64,000 nucleotides of DNA, taken from positions 82,011,461-82,075,460 of the forward strand of contig CM050447.1 in the NCBI GenBank assembly GCA_027563935.2, in the 5' to 3' direction. The notes below the pieces were generated by a model, which did not search any database, was not told where the DNA came from, and was given only the letters and a program-made list of their open reading frames with translations. Shown piece after piece: positions 1 through 13,100 of this stretch; positions within the stretch are counted from its first letter, which is position 1, and each line of letters begins with the position of its first letter. The translations under genes and the position numbers were made by a program. Source of the DNA: Costus lasius (taxonomy: Eukaryota > Streptophyta > Magnoliopsida > Zingiberales > Costaceae).

Positions 1-1103
1 GTATTTAGGTGGACTAACTTGGCTGCTTAGATTTTCTCATTGTCACTATCTAAACCCTGCAAAACAAAAGAAGGTTTCATCTGTGCCAGCCAAATTCACA
101 TCTTAATCTGAACAGTCAATCTTTCTAAAAAAAAAATCCAATTGCTTCAATCGAAAGTTTTCTGAGGAAAAAGAAGGCATTATAAGCTATCCGTTTTCGG
201 CAGAGGTTAAAGAAACGAGTCATTGAGCATATGTCTAATATTGTCAGTATTGTGAATTCAACAGGTAGCTATTTGTCATGTACCAGGAAGGATTCTGGAA
301 CACTAAATCCGATATAGTTTGCTAATACAATATGATAATAATTATCAACGAGTCAAGATCAGAATTCATTGATGAATGTCCAATTGGGGGATCTTTGTGG
401 ATCTACGTCCAGGTGATGTTTTCTTAAAGCATGTAGTTCAAGCGTAGATACAGCAGGTTATATGGAATAAAAAGGTTAGGTGAATCTTAACTACGATGAA
501 TTGTTCCTGTACCTAACAGAGTTACTTGATGGAAATATGGTCAGGTGGACATGCATAAATATACTCGATCGCCACTAGGGGATATAAACTTGTCAGATTT
601 CCGTCTAGGATGAACTTTCCAATAGTAAAAAAGTGGAAAATGTCCTCCCATTCTTTAAGCAAGCACAAAGTAATGGAGTTTCTGCTGATACAAGTTTCTG
701 TAGTTCATTCTCCAAAAGATATCTTGACGATCAAGAGCAACTACAATTTATTTTCCAGCAAGAAAAGGAATGCATGCAGAAATAATGTCAAAAACAGTAT
801 AACTACTATTAATATAAATGTGATAACAGTCGTAACTGCAGAAGTTTGTAAGCTGAAGAACTAAGGATAAGCCACCAAGGCAACTGAGTTCATATTTAAT
901 ACTCAAAGTTATAGGACTCAAGCTGGGCTTCTATTAGGAAAACTAACAACTTCTTTAATTTAAAAGAAGCATTGCTTGTGGATCGCAAAATAGTTGGTTC
1001 CATTATGCAACTAGATAGTCCTATTCAGAACTATAATATCACCTAAAACTAAAAGATCATATTCATGAATATAAGATCACCAAAAACTAAAAGAATCTAA
1101 CGA
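1..1103. other. 3' flank of the BSD-domain gene, no gene seen
   Basis: AT-rich sequence downstream of the minus-strand BSD gene. Short open frames here (for example 610-864 plus) show no family motif and no coding-like composition. If exon 5 splices at 1146, a short last exon and the 3' UTR should lie in this stretch, but I could not identify it. Confidence 0.5.
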
Positions 1104-1198
1104 TTATCTTCTTTTCCTTTCCTTCCTGGAATATAGGTTTCTTACCGAAGGATTCCCAAGCTTATCAAAATCATCATCCAAACCACCATCACCATCAT
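1104..1198 (-). CDS. BSD gene exon 5, 3' end uncertain
   Basis: The acceptor TTAACAG ends at 1199. It encodes [18 protein letters not shown], the usual acidic end of this family. Reading on gives a basic extension and a TAA at 1106-1104. Alternatively the donor GTAAGA right after Ser285 (GT at 1145-1144) leads to a further unseen exon. RNA reads would decide. Confidence 0.65.
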
Positions 1199-4100
1199 CT
1201 GTTAACAGTGTAATATTTGTAAATTGCAGAAATGTTTAATGAGTATGTACACTGTCTAATAAAAGATGAGTTTTACTACAGGCAATTTATAGGAAATTGT
1301 AGAAGTATTAATACCAAAAACATCTATGAAATGCTCACCTAGACCATCATCATCACTTCCAAGATCTCCTAGAAGAAAAGCATCCAAATCCTCAGGAGTT
1401 GATGAAGAAGCCTTTGGTAGTTTTGTTTCTCTTGCCTCTGCTGCAGTGGCTGGGGCAGCTGTTGATATTTCCTCCTTGCTATCAATTTGCTTTATCTCTG
1501 TTTTATTCTTCGACTCCTCCATGTACCTCTTTTCATATCTAATTCATAGCAATAACATTCTTAATGAAATATGTGACAGCTAGGGAAGTTGTTAAACTTC
1601 CCATGCATCTCTAGAAGTACATAGAAATATGATGCCAAATTCTGGTTAATCATTCAAATTTATATTCCGATCATCAGCATAAAGACTGAGTACACTATAG
1701 CTAGGAAGTTGCTTTATCTCTGTTTTCTTCTTTGACTCCTCCATGTACCTCTTTTATTAACTAATTAATAGCAATAACATTGTTAATGAAATATGTAATA
1801 GTCAGGGAAGTTGTTAAACTTTCCATGCATCTCTAGAAGTACATAGAAATATGATGCCAAATTCTGGCTATTCATTCAAATTTATATTCCGATCATCAGC
1901 AAAAAGGCTCAGTACACTATAACTTCAAACAGTATATCTAAACTAATAGTGGATACCCATGCACTATGATTTTATGATTTTCAGCACGATTTAAGAATTC
2001 TGGGTGAGACATTACAATATAAATTCATAAAATACATACTAAAGAGGAAAAGAGATACCAAAGTTATGGTGAGCCCTTAAAGAGTCAAAGGTCCTGAAAA
2101 ATCTGAACACAGGTCGAAACTTACTCTTGAAGAAAAAAAATATATAATTATTGGTCTCATCAAAGCTATTAGTGGGTTCAGCATGCAGAAAATCAAGTTA
2201 TTGGCGGCCTAATGCTGGGCCAAGAGCCATTTGGACAAGCTTCTCAAGTGACCATCCTAGTTGGTTCCATCAAAGCTTCCTCGACTCCTAGCTGAGTAGC
2301 CTATTGTCATAAGAAGATTACTTGGGAAGTCCGGAAGCAGTACCATAATGGCAGATTAAATGGTGAAGTGAATGCAACATTTAATTGGGAAGGTTTTTTA
2401 CAGAACATTAACTCCATAATTGTAAAGTTAACCCATCCGACATTCTAAATTAAACCTCAGTGAAGCCTTAAATCAAACACAAACTCTGGTCAACCCATCG
2501 CAACTACGGCTACTCAAGTGATGTTCACTCAAATATTCTCCTTACTTGGAGATAGTAGATTTGGATCTATCATATGATATAAGGACTTAAGCAAGATTGT
2601 CAGGATCGAGATCCTACATAGGAATGATAAAGGCTTTATAGGATCGGAACGTAGAATTGAATCGTAAGATCATAAGATGCTACCAAATCAGTTAAAATAT
2701 ATAATTTTTAAAAATATATTTATCTAATTAGACTTAGAAATATGAAAAATATTCTAATAAGTAATAAGTAATAAATAAATATATATATCATTATTTAGGC
2801 GGTTATTCGATGGCCGACTTTGCACTCGGTTAAGGAAGTCAAGGGTTCTTGGCATTGACAAGATATTACCAATGTTTTGTCAAGAATTATGGAAAGATGG
2901 CCAGATCATTAACAGATCTTTTGAAAAAGGATGGCTTTCATTGGGAAACGAGTCTCTAGAAGCTTTCAACCAACTAAAGGCAGTTATGACAACTTCTCCA
3001 GTTTTGGCGTTACCTGATTTTGAGAAAGAGTTCACTGTGGAGTGTGATGCGTCAAGAAAAGGGGTCGGAGCCATGTTGATGCAGGAAGGATGACCGGTAG
3101 CATATTTCAGTAAGGCGTTGTCAGACAAGAATATGGCCAAATCCACTTATGAGAAGGAATTAATGGCATTGGTCTTAGTCGTGCGACATTGGAGACTATA
3201 TCTGTTAGGTCAACACTTTTGTATTCTCACTTATCATAGGGCATTAAAACATTTGCTGCAACAGAGGATCACAACTCCAGATCAATAGAATTGGTTGATT
3301 AAGTTATTGGGATATGATTTTGAGGTTAATTATAAAGCTGGAAATACCAACCAAGCGGCCGATGCATTGTCCAAAATTCCGGGGGAGTCGGCTTTGTGTG
3401 CCTTTTCATGTGTAGAGTGGCCAGATGCAAAAAGGGTGCAATCAAAGGTTCAAGCTGATCCAGACTTACAACAGATCATCCAGGAGTTAGCCATGAATCC
3501 TCAAGCGCGGCCCCCTATAGTTTGGCGAGGTGGCTTATAAGTTAGAACTTCCCGTGGAGTCAAGAGTGCATCCTATTTTTCATGTCTCGCAGTTAAAGAG
3601 AGCGATGGGAGTTATGGACGCACCTTCATTGCTTCCCATAGATCTTGAGGTTGAATCGAGCACTGTCATAGCTCCAGAAGCGATTTTAGGCCGACGTCAA
3701 GTAGACAAGGGGGGAACTTTAATAAACCAATGGCTGATTAAGTGGAACAATCACAACCCTGGAGACGCGACATGAGAAGATGAAGAAATAATCTATGGAC
3801 AATTTTCAGTTTTTATCACTAGTCTGGGGGACAAGACTACTTTAGAGGAGGGGGCTACTGTTACAGACTGAGCACAAGCGGATCCACCAAAACAACATCA
3901 ATGAAAGGTCTACTTTAGACAGGGCCCCAAGAAGCAAGAGAGAGGAGTAGCGGCGCAAGCCCATGAGCCGAGAAGGAGGGATTAGGTCGAGGGGAACAGC
4001 AAGCAGGGGGATCATCAATCTGGCTATTCGAATTGTGGGAAACTTGCTCGCCGTTCCTGTATGGTTTGAGGGATGGCAGGTGACAGTCGTAACAAAAGAG

Positions 4101-7100
4101 AGAAAGGATTATGCTCTCATATTTTAACTACACTTAATAACCTTTTTCTACATTCTCTATTATTCCTTTTTACGTTTGTAATTTACCATAAAAATTTATA
4201 TAAAAGTTAGTATGAAAATATTTTAAAGAGAGATAGGGAAGTTATCATATTCCTGAATATTTTCACACCATTATTTTAACCTTTCATGAAGTGTTTTGCA
4301 TGCAATAATTTATTCTTAAAAAAAATAAAATGCAATGTACTAATGAAAAAACAAACGCACAAAACAACATTCAAAATGTTTTTATACTTTCATAAAGTGT
4401 TCTAAATGTTCTAAATGAAAATAGTTTACTATTTTTAAAAGTTATCAAATGCAATGCATTGACAAAAAAACACTAAATGCATGAGCAAATATTTAAAATA
4501 TTTTACATTCATAAATAGTTTATATAAGAATAATTAATTTGGTTTTTACTTAAATCTATCAAATGCAGTGCTCAAGTGGTAGACAAGCAATTAGCAAATG
4601 GATGTGAGGCAAGAAGTGTATGAAGAGTACAAATAGAAGGAGAGTGAGTAGAGGCAAGCATGAGCATAACACAAGCAGAAGCGAGTATGAGTATGAGGCA
4701 AGTAGAGGCAAATACGAGTAAAAAGCAAGCGCAAGCACAAGCATGAGCATAAGTGGAAGCGGGGAGGCAAGTAGAAGTAAACATGACGATGAATGCAGAT
4801 AATCAAAAATGAGCACAAATACTTGGTTTCAATCCAAATTAATGGAACCCAATTTGAGAAAAATCTCAATCTTTTTCATATAATTTTCAGCTTTTCCTCC
4901 CTATCCCACTAAGGAAAGGAAGATGATATCTTTTTATTTTCCCCTCTAGGAATCACATCACAAGAGCAGAAGGTTTGATGGAGGCAATAGCCCTGCTCTG
5001 AGGAGATCTGCTCGGACTCGTAGGGTACCTCTTCGATATGGGTTCCCTTAGAGTCCCCTTTCTTGCATTGCATTTAGGGTAATTTGCTTTTCAATAAAGC
5101 CATGCATCATTTGCTCAACTTCCATCTTTGTTGAGCGCTCATTATATGAAGAAATTAGCCACCTCAGCCGAGCCAATTTCAAGATGCGCCAGCCCAAGAT
5201 ATCAAAGGATTCGGTTAAGTCTTCAAGATCCACAATCAAAGGGAATTAATTAATGAATGTTTCCAACATTGTTTTACCGCCCAAGCATCTTTGGAAACCT
5301 TTCAAATTTCAAAGCTCCTTGATGCGCAAGCAAGCAAAAGATAAGAAGAGAGCCTCGTCCACACCAAGACTTGGCAACAACAAGCAAAGAAAGCTATCAC
5401 CGCCAGCCCATAGCATTCAACACTTACCAAAGGAAGATCACCAAAGAAGGAAACTTTCCAAGGAGGTTGCGCCTATCCCTCTTGTCCTCAACGTTCAAAT
5501 TCTCTCCAAGTTTGTAAGGAGCGCTTGGGTATCAAATGTCACTTCTACCCTAACTTCTCCACGCTTATATATTGTATCCTCTCGCATGTACTCGTTAACT
5601 TGGATGAAATAAGATTGTCTATTAGTTTCCTAGGTTAATTACTTGTGTTAGTGTTAGAATTCTCCCAATAGCCGAGCCATCATCTTCTTCCAACCTTCCC
5701 ACCGAGACTCCAAGGACTCCTTCCCTTCTTAAGTGCGCAACCTCAAGGAGAGCACCTCTTCATCCACGGTTTGGAGCAAGAAGAAGACAATCTCCCTCTC
5801 GGCATCATGGGGTCTTCATGCTATTCGGCTAAGTCTCTCTCCCTAGTCTTCTCTCTTTGTTTCAAGAACATCTTCCTACACTAATTTTGAGTTTTATCTT
5901 GAAGCTTGCGCAAGGAGTGGAACTAGAAGGGGCGCACCCCTTTCTTCTCTCTTCTTCCCCTTCTCTTTAGTAACCTAGGATTAGCAAGGGAATTTGTGAG
6001 GCTTAACCTCACCCCTTGATCCTTCTTTTGTATTAAAATCCGTGACTTGTACGGATCTGTCTGTGAATGTTTGTAAGCTCCACCCTATACCTTCCATCAG
6101 AGTAGGACCGGTGAAGAACGGGAAGCACAGCCCTTCGATTCTCAAGGGCTACACTGTAAGTTTACTTCCTGCATTTACTGCTTTCTAGTGTAATTCTTAT
6201 TTACAGTTCTTAGTTTAAACTCGGTTTTCTCTTATATATATAATACAAAAAAATTTGTTTCTCAAACCTCGTTAGCATAACATCGGTTTTTCCTTTACTA
6301 CTTAGCTATTTATCAAAACCGGTTTTCAAAGACGTTGTTTGAATGCTTTAGTTCCCCGTCCTACATCAAGGTTCCTTTCACAAGTTTAAGTAACGTTGTC
6401 AAGATTTAGTCTACCAAGTGGCAGTGAATGTTCCACGATATTGGATAGTAGGATGAGGATCCAAAAAAGGTATCAAAAGATCATACTAATAATATATATC
6501 TTAATAATATTAACATAATAATATCACACCAACTACATTGTATTTAATCCAACTATGTCGTGTGTTTAAAATTTAGTATTTACTATTCCTTCAATAGTAA
6601 AATAAATTAAATATTAGTGATAAAGGCAAAATAATTTTAACATTGAATCCAACAACAATAAAGCTGGTAATATTCTAAGTGGCAAGATATGAGACGTAGT
6701 AGGCTGCAACGTGCTTGTGGCAAATGATATAAGGAGATGAACCTCCAAGGCTAAAAGTACATATACAAATTCAAAGATATGTAAAGATAATGTTAATGTA
6801 TTGGTGATCAATTAAGTAACAAAGCAAATGAATAAAAGAAAATTTTCATTTTGCCTTAATTATTTAAACCACTTATATTGAGTTTCCTAGAGGGTAAAAT
6901 TCAATGAAACGAAATAAAAAATATATTTTAGTTCATTGCTTTGGAGGGATAGAAGGGAAAATATGGAAAACCAAATGGAAAATTGGGATATTTTTTCACA
7001 GTTTAGATTCTTCCAAGTTGGACAAAAATCATAAAGCTGACTAAACCAAACACATTCAAGGATAAATATACACCTGCATATTTCATAGATAATACCTTTG

Positions 7101-10100
7101 ATACTCTAATGTTTTTATGAATGTATTGCTTGCTAAGTAAAAAAGCATTTAGAGAAGGGTAAAGGTCTATCATAAAAATTAAGGAGTTTAGGAAATATAA
7201 CTAAGTAAATTTTACATACTTTTTATCATTAATTTCAATTTAACAATTATATTTCTTCCTTTTACTAATCTTTCCTCTCTAAGAGGAACAATATTAGGAA
7301 CTCAAGTTTGCAATTAGCAAGTTACAAATTCAATGTAAATGAGCTTAAAACTTAAACACCTCAAGGTTTTGAATACCAATCCATTGGACCGGTATATACC
7401 AATGAATACCAAAATATGCTACAATACCAATAAATTAGAAATGTACAATACAAACTTTATACTAACGCAAATCAGTTTCTAATACCATGAATCACCTATT
7501 TTATTAGATTAAAACAATCTTAGATCCTATGACTAGAATTAGAGATCCTACTATCCTACATCGATTAAATTCTAATGCAAATATCGAATCATATGGGTTG
7601 AACTAAGTCATAGGATCATAAGATCCTAAATACAGAATGAGTTCCTAACAATATTAAGTTTATTAGCCTACAAATTTGGCTTAGCTTGATCCAAGATGGC
7701 ATATGATTGGTTTACCACTAATGGCCTTGATCTACATTTAAACTCAGAAGGTTATATAAAATGTCCTAATTGCCCCAAAACTTTGTCTAGTCTTGGTTAA
7801 GTCGGCATATAATGATTTCGTAGGCTATAATTAGGTATTAGGTTGATTGGATGGACTTACAACCTCTGATTTCATCCCAATCTACTTAAGATGACTTGTG
7901 ATGAATATACTACCATTAGCCTAGACTAAAACTTACAGTTAGGGGTTGCTATGATGACCTAAAGCACATAGCTGTAGAACTATTTATTTTTACCCATGTA
8001 TGTATGCAAAAGGATAAAGACAAAAATTAACCTTTCACCACAGTTAAAAATAAGCTAAAACAAGAAAAAAGGAGTGGCAGCAGAAATAAGAAAGAGAGCA
8101 CGCTACATTGGAAAAGTGAAAATTTTCAAATCATGTCGAAGAAGAAAAATGGTGAGAGCAAAAATATTTTTAAGGTGACGTTTGTTTAAAAAGGAATGTA
8201 ATTGATTGGATCATGGCAAATTCCTGTGAATGAGGAAAATAAAAAGGATTGGCAAGAGAGATGGAAAGGATAAAAAAAATGATAAAAAGGAAGGAGGCTC
8301 AGCAAGAAAAACAAGAGAAGCAAAATTATAAGATAGCAAAGGAATAAAGCAAATCGTGGGATGTTGCCATGATTAAATAAATTGATTATAATTACCAGGC
8401 AATTCAAGCGAACATATTCCATTATAAAAAAGGCTAAAGAAAATAAAAAAAGGAGGGCCTTGAGAGCCCTCGACTGGAGAAGTGCACTAGAGATGAGGAA
8501 GAGTTGGAGAGGTATGCCGAAGAGGGGTTGGAGAGGTGAAGTGGGTGCGGGGGGCAAGGCAAGGAGAATAGAGAAAAATGTAGAAGAAAAAAGAAAAGGA
8601 AAGAAGAGAATGGTGCCGGAGAGCAAAGACAAAATGAAAAATAAAAAAGAGAGGAATGGAGGGGCTTCGGCCAAAAGGATAAGTCAAGGTGAGGTAAAAT
8701 CAAAAGGTAAATAAGTGTAAGTGCTACCTTTTTTTGTTAGTAGGCCATATGAGTGTGCTACTTGCACTTAGGCACCCCGGTTACTTTTATGCAATTTTCT
8801 TTTATTAGGCCTTATGGGTGTGTTTCTTACTCCTAAGCACCCTAGTTACTTTCATGCAATTTTCTTTTATTAGGCTATATAGGTGTGCAACTTGTACTGA
8901 GGCACCCCGTTATGTTTATCATGCAAGTTTCTTTTATTAGGTCATATGGGTCTGCTACTTACACTCAAGCACCAATTATGATCAGAAGGGCGTAAACAAA
9001 AGAAAGAGGAAAAAATGAAGATGAGTAAAAAGTGATGAGCAAAGCATAAAAGATAGAAATAAAAATATATAAATAGAGAAAAGAGAGCCAAGAGGTGATA
9101 AACAATAGAGAGAGAAGAAAGATGTTCTAACTTCATCTCAAGAAAGAGGCAAGAGAAAGAAAAGAAAATGGAAAAGGGAAGATTAAAAAAAAATAGAAGA
9201 ATATGCGAAAAGGTGCTGCAGTTTGCATCCACATAGCCTAATTTGTAACACTATCCACATAGCCTAATTTGTAACACTACACATAAACCCCTGTGCTAGT
9301 GATAATTTAATAAAAAAAACAAGCATTGAAAATTTCTACTATTCCACTACTTCGCTCCAGATTGCCTGCCCTAATTTCTCCTCATCCGCCCACTGCTACC
9401 GCAAGCATTGTAAATCCGTATCACTGACTTGAATAGAGAATGCTTATGCCCTAATTTCCCCACTTGCTTCGGCTTGTTGTCGTGATCTAAAGTGCTACTA
9501 CAAGGTCTCAAAGTCAAAACAATCTCTCAAGCTTGAAATCTGACTCTACTTCGTTGTTGGCCTTGTTACAATGTTGCCACTGCTACAGCTGCTCACCAAC
9601 CTGATGCACAGTGTGAAAGCGTCATTCACCATTTCAACCTTCAATACCTGGTCAAAGTTGCCACTGGCTATCGTCACTCATTGTTGTAGATGAAGGAGAT
9701 AAAAAAATAGCGAATCAAGAAGCAGTAAACATGAAGCTAATTAGATCTGACTCATTACTCAACCCTATCGCTAGCAAAGCAAAAAAAAAAAACAAAAACA
9801 CGATGGTGACATGTTTGTCATTGTTTGTCTTATCATTTGTCGCCACTGGTAAGTTCCCCAACTTCATCTGTCATGATAGACAAAGGCAGCAAACCAAGAA
9901 AATGGGCTACACTGCGCCTTAGCTCGACTAGTAATGATCTTATTTGAATGGACTTTGATCAAAAAATCTAGAATGATAAAGTTTGGCCATACTGCCAAGA
10001 AATCAAATTCAATTGACCTAATTTGATTCTATTCAAGATACAAAATATAATTACCATGTTCTCCCTGATCCGATCTAATTCAGTCTCAATCTAAATCCAT

Positions 10101-13100
10101 ATATGAAATTGGATTTAAGTTGGGTCAATCAGTAATAAATTTTTTAAACCTAAAGCAATAACATCCGCTCCTACAACACCCGACCCAGTTGATTAACTCA
10201 ATTAATTACATTTTCAAACAAGTCAATTTGACCCAATTACACATCTCAATTTGCTCAACCCAATATCTTTTCAAGAGTGCATCCAACCTAGCCTAGCTTT
10301 TAGCACTGGTTCCTATTCTCAGCAATTAGTCCAACTTGCTACAACAATTGGCTAGAATTTATATATTTACATACATGTGAACTTCAAACTGGACTTGACT
10401 CAAGCTTTCAGTTTAAAATAAAAATTCATAATGTATGTCCCAGTGTGAAGCAAATTGAAGATTAAAGCATGAAGACCCAAACACAAATTAATTAAGATCA
10501 TTTCAGAGCAAAACATAGGCTTGAGCATAGATCAAGTCAAAGTATGACCTAAATATGGAGATCTAAGTTGAAATCAACCAAGGTTTAATACAAACCCAAA
10601 TAAAAATTAAGTCAAGTTCAAAATGTAAGGTATAAGCTCAAACGAAAAGTCAATTCAATGTGAATTCAATATTTAAAGTTCAAATTCAAACACGTATCAA
10701 ACACAAGTCTACTTTGAAATACAAATGCTATTATTGTCATTATCTATTCAAGAATGTGAAGTGGAGAGTAAACTCCAAAACAAATCATAGCACAAACCAA
10801 TCTTCCTCTGTAATTAAAGTGCTGATCTACATTCTTAAAGATTTAATGAACAGTGAGTTTCAAGATAAACTAAAGATACTAATTTCATTGTTGTATAATT
10901 ATTCCTTAATAGATTTGTATCCTCTTGAGGATATAGAAATTTGTCTCCATGGGGACATAGAAATTCGTCCCCTTGAGAACATGAAATAATTATTTTTATT
11001 CACTTATAGAAGTTCATCTTCTTGAAAATGTAGAAATTTGTCCTCTATAGGACATGGAAAGTCATTTTTATTGTAATGGTGTTTTATGCACAATGTTATA
11101 TTGAAAAGCTACACCCCAATGGCAAGCTTAAATGTATCTCCTAAGCCTATGTTTCTACTCTAAAATGATCTTTATTGATTTCTATTTGGGTTTTCCTACT
11201 TTAATCTTCAACTTTCTTCACACTGGGACATATACTTTGAATTTATATTTCAAAGTTACAGCTTAAGTCAGCCCAGTTTAAAGTTCATATATATATGTAT
11301 ATATATAAATTCCAGCCCATTGCTTGTTGTAGTAAGTTGGACTAATTGCTGAGAATTGAATAGAGCTTGCGACAGGGCTTGGATTGAATAGGAACTAGTG
11401 CTAAAAGTTGAGCTGGGTTGGCTGCATTCTAGAAAAGAAATTGGGTTGAGCAAATTGACCTGTGTAATTAGGCCGAATTGATTAGATCCAAACCATAATT
11501 AACTGAGTTAAGCAATTGGGTCAGGTGTTGAAGGAGCAGATTGGATCGGATGTTATTGCTTTAGGCTTAAAAGTTTCATTAATAATTGACCTAACTTAAA
11601 TCCAATTTCACGTTTGAATCTAGATTGAGACCGGATTGGGTTGAATTGATAAGGACATATGAGCTAGTAATTATATTTTGCATCTTGAATAGAATCAAAC
11701 TAGATTAATTGAATTTGATTTTCTAGCATTATGCCCAAACTTTTCATTCCCGATTCTTCGATTAAAATCCATTCAAATGAGATGATAACTAGTTGAGCTA
11801 AGGCAAAATTCAGTCCAGTTTCTTACTCTGTTGCCTTTGTCCATGATAAAAAAAAAAGTTCCGGAACTTGCCGATGGTGGTAGACGATAATGGCAAACAA
11901 GTGTGCCTATCATGTTTTTTTTTTTTTTTTTTTTTTTTTGCAATGAGGTAGATTGAATTAGCTTCACGTTTGTCAGTTTTCGATACACTAATATTTGTCA
12001 CCTTTATCTATGGCGACCAGCAATGAGCGATAATGGTCAGCGATGACTATGATGAGGTGCTAAAAGCCATAATGGCGAATAGTGATATCAGGACGTGAAT
12101 TGGGTTAGCAAGTAGCTATAGCAGTGATGGCATTGTAACCAAGGATTTCAAAGCCGGTCCGGCGAGCCACCGGACCGATACAGTACCGATACCGATAACG
12201 TGCGTACCGAACGAACCGAGGAGGCGGAAGAGGGAAAGTGGCGGAAGAGGAAGAGCGACCGCTAAAAGCTTCGTTTGAAGCTTCCGGCGGCAACGAAACC
12301 TTCAATCGAAGCTTTCAGCGCCGCTAGAAGCTTTGATTGCCGCCGGAAGCTTCAGCTTCCAGCGGCGCTGCTTTGATTGAAGCTTCCGTTGACGCCGAAA
12401 ACCAGAAGCTTCGATTGAAGCTTCCAGCCGCGCTTGCCGCTGCAGTCCGCCCCCGTTCCGACCGGAGCCGTGCTCCGAGGTGTGTTCCTTTGCCCGCTAC
12501 CATACCGTAGAAACTAAGCGGTACAGTGCGGTTTCTTAAACCTTGATTGTAACAAGGACAATAGTGAAGTAGAGTTTGATTTAAAGCCCAAGAGATCATT
12601 TTGACTGCGAGACTCGGCAACAACACTTCTAATCTCACCAACAAGCTCCAAGCTAGTGGAGAAGTTAGGATAGAAGCATTCTCTATTCAAGTAATTGATA
12701 GGGATTTACAATGCTAGTGGGCGACAGGCAGATGAGAACAAATTAGAGCAGGAATTTAGAGGGAAACAATGGAATAGTATGAATTTTCAACACTTTTTTT
12801 GTTTATTAAATTATCACCAGCACATGTGAAGCGTTACAACTCAGGCTATGTGGATGTAAACCACAACACCTTTCACATATTCTCCTTTTTTTTATATCTT
12901 CCTTTTTCCATTCTTTTTCCTTTCACTAATTCTCTTCCTTGTTGATGGAGTTACAACATCTCTCTTCTCTCTCTTTTTCACCTCTCAGCGCTCCTCTCCA
13001 TTATATTTTTTCTATTTCTAACTTTTATGCTATGCTCATCACTTCTTACTCATCATCATTTTTTTTTTCTTTCTTTTCTTTACGCTATTCTAATCACAAC

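Noticed and set aside
1326..1583. 85-codon plus-strand frame
   Set aside because: Antisense of BSD exon 4; no family match.
8186..8674. 162-codon hydrophobic minus-strand frame in the palindrome
   Set aside because: It is the complement of a purine-rich low-complexity stretch (aagaaaag, ggaggag). Phe/Leu/Ser runs come from composition, and the mirrored arm gives a similar but unconserved frame at 13375-13599.
12105..12644. Two minus-strand frames (66 and 106 codons) at the MITE
   Set aside because: They cross the MITE ends and its target duplication, so they cannot be an ancestral gene. GC-rich repeats explain the openness.
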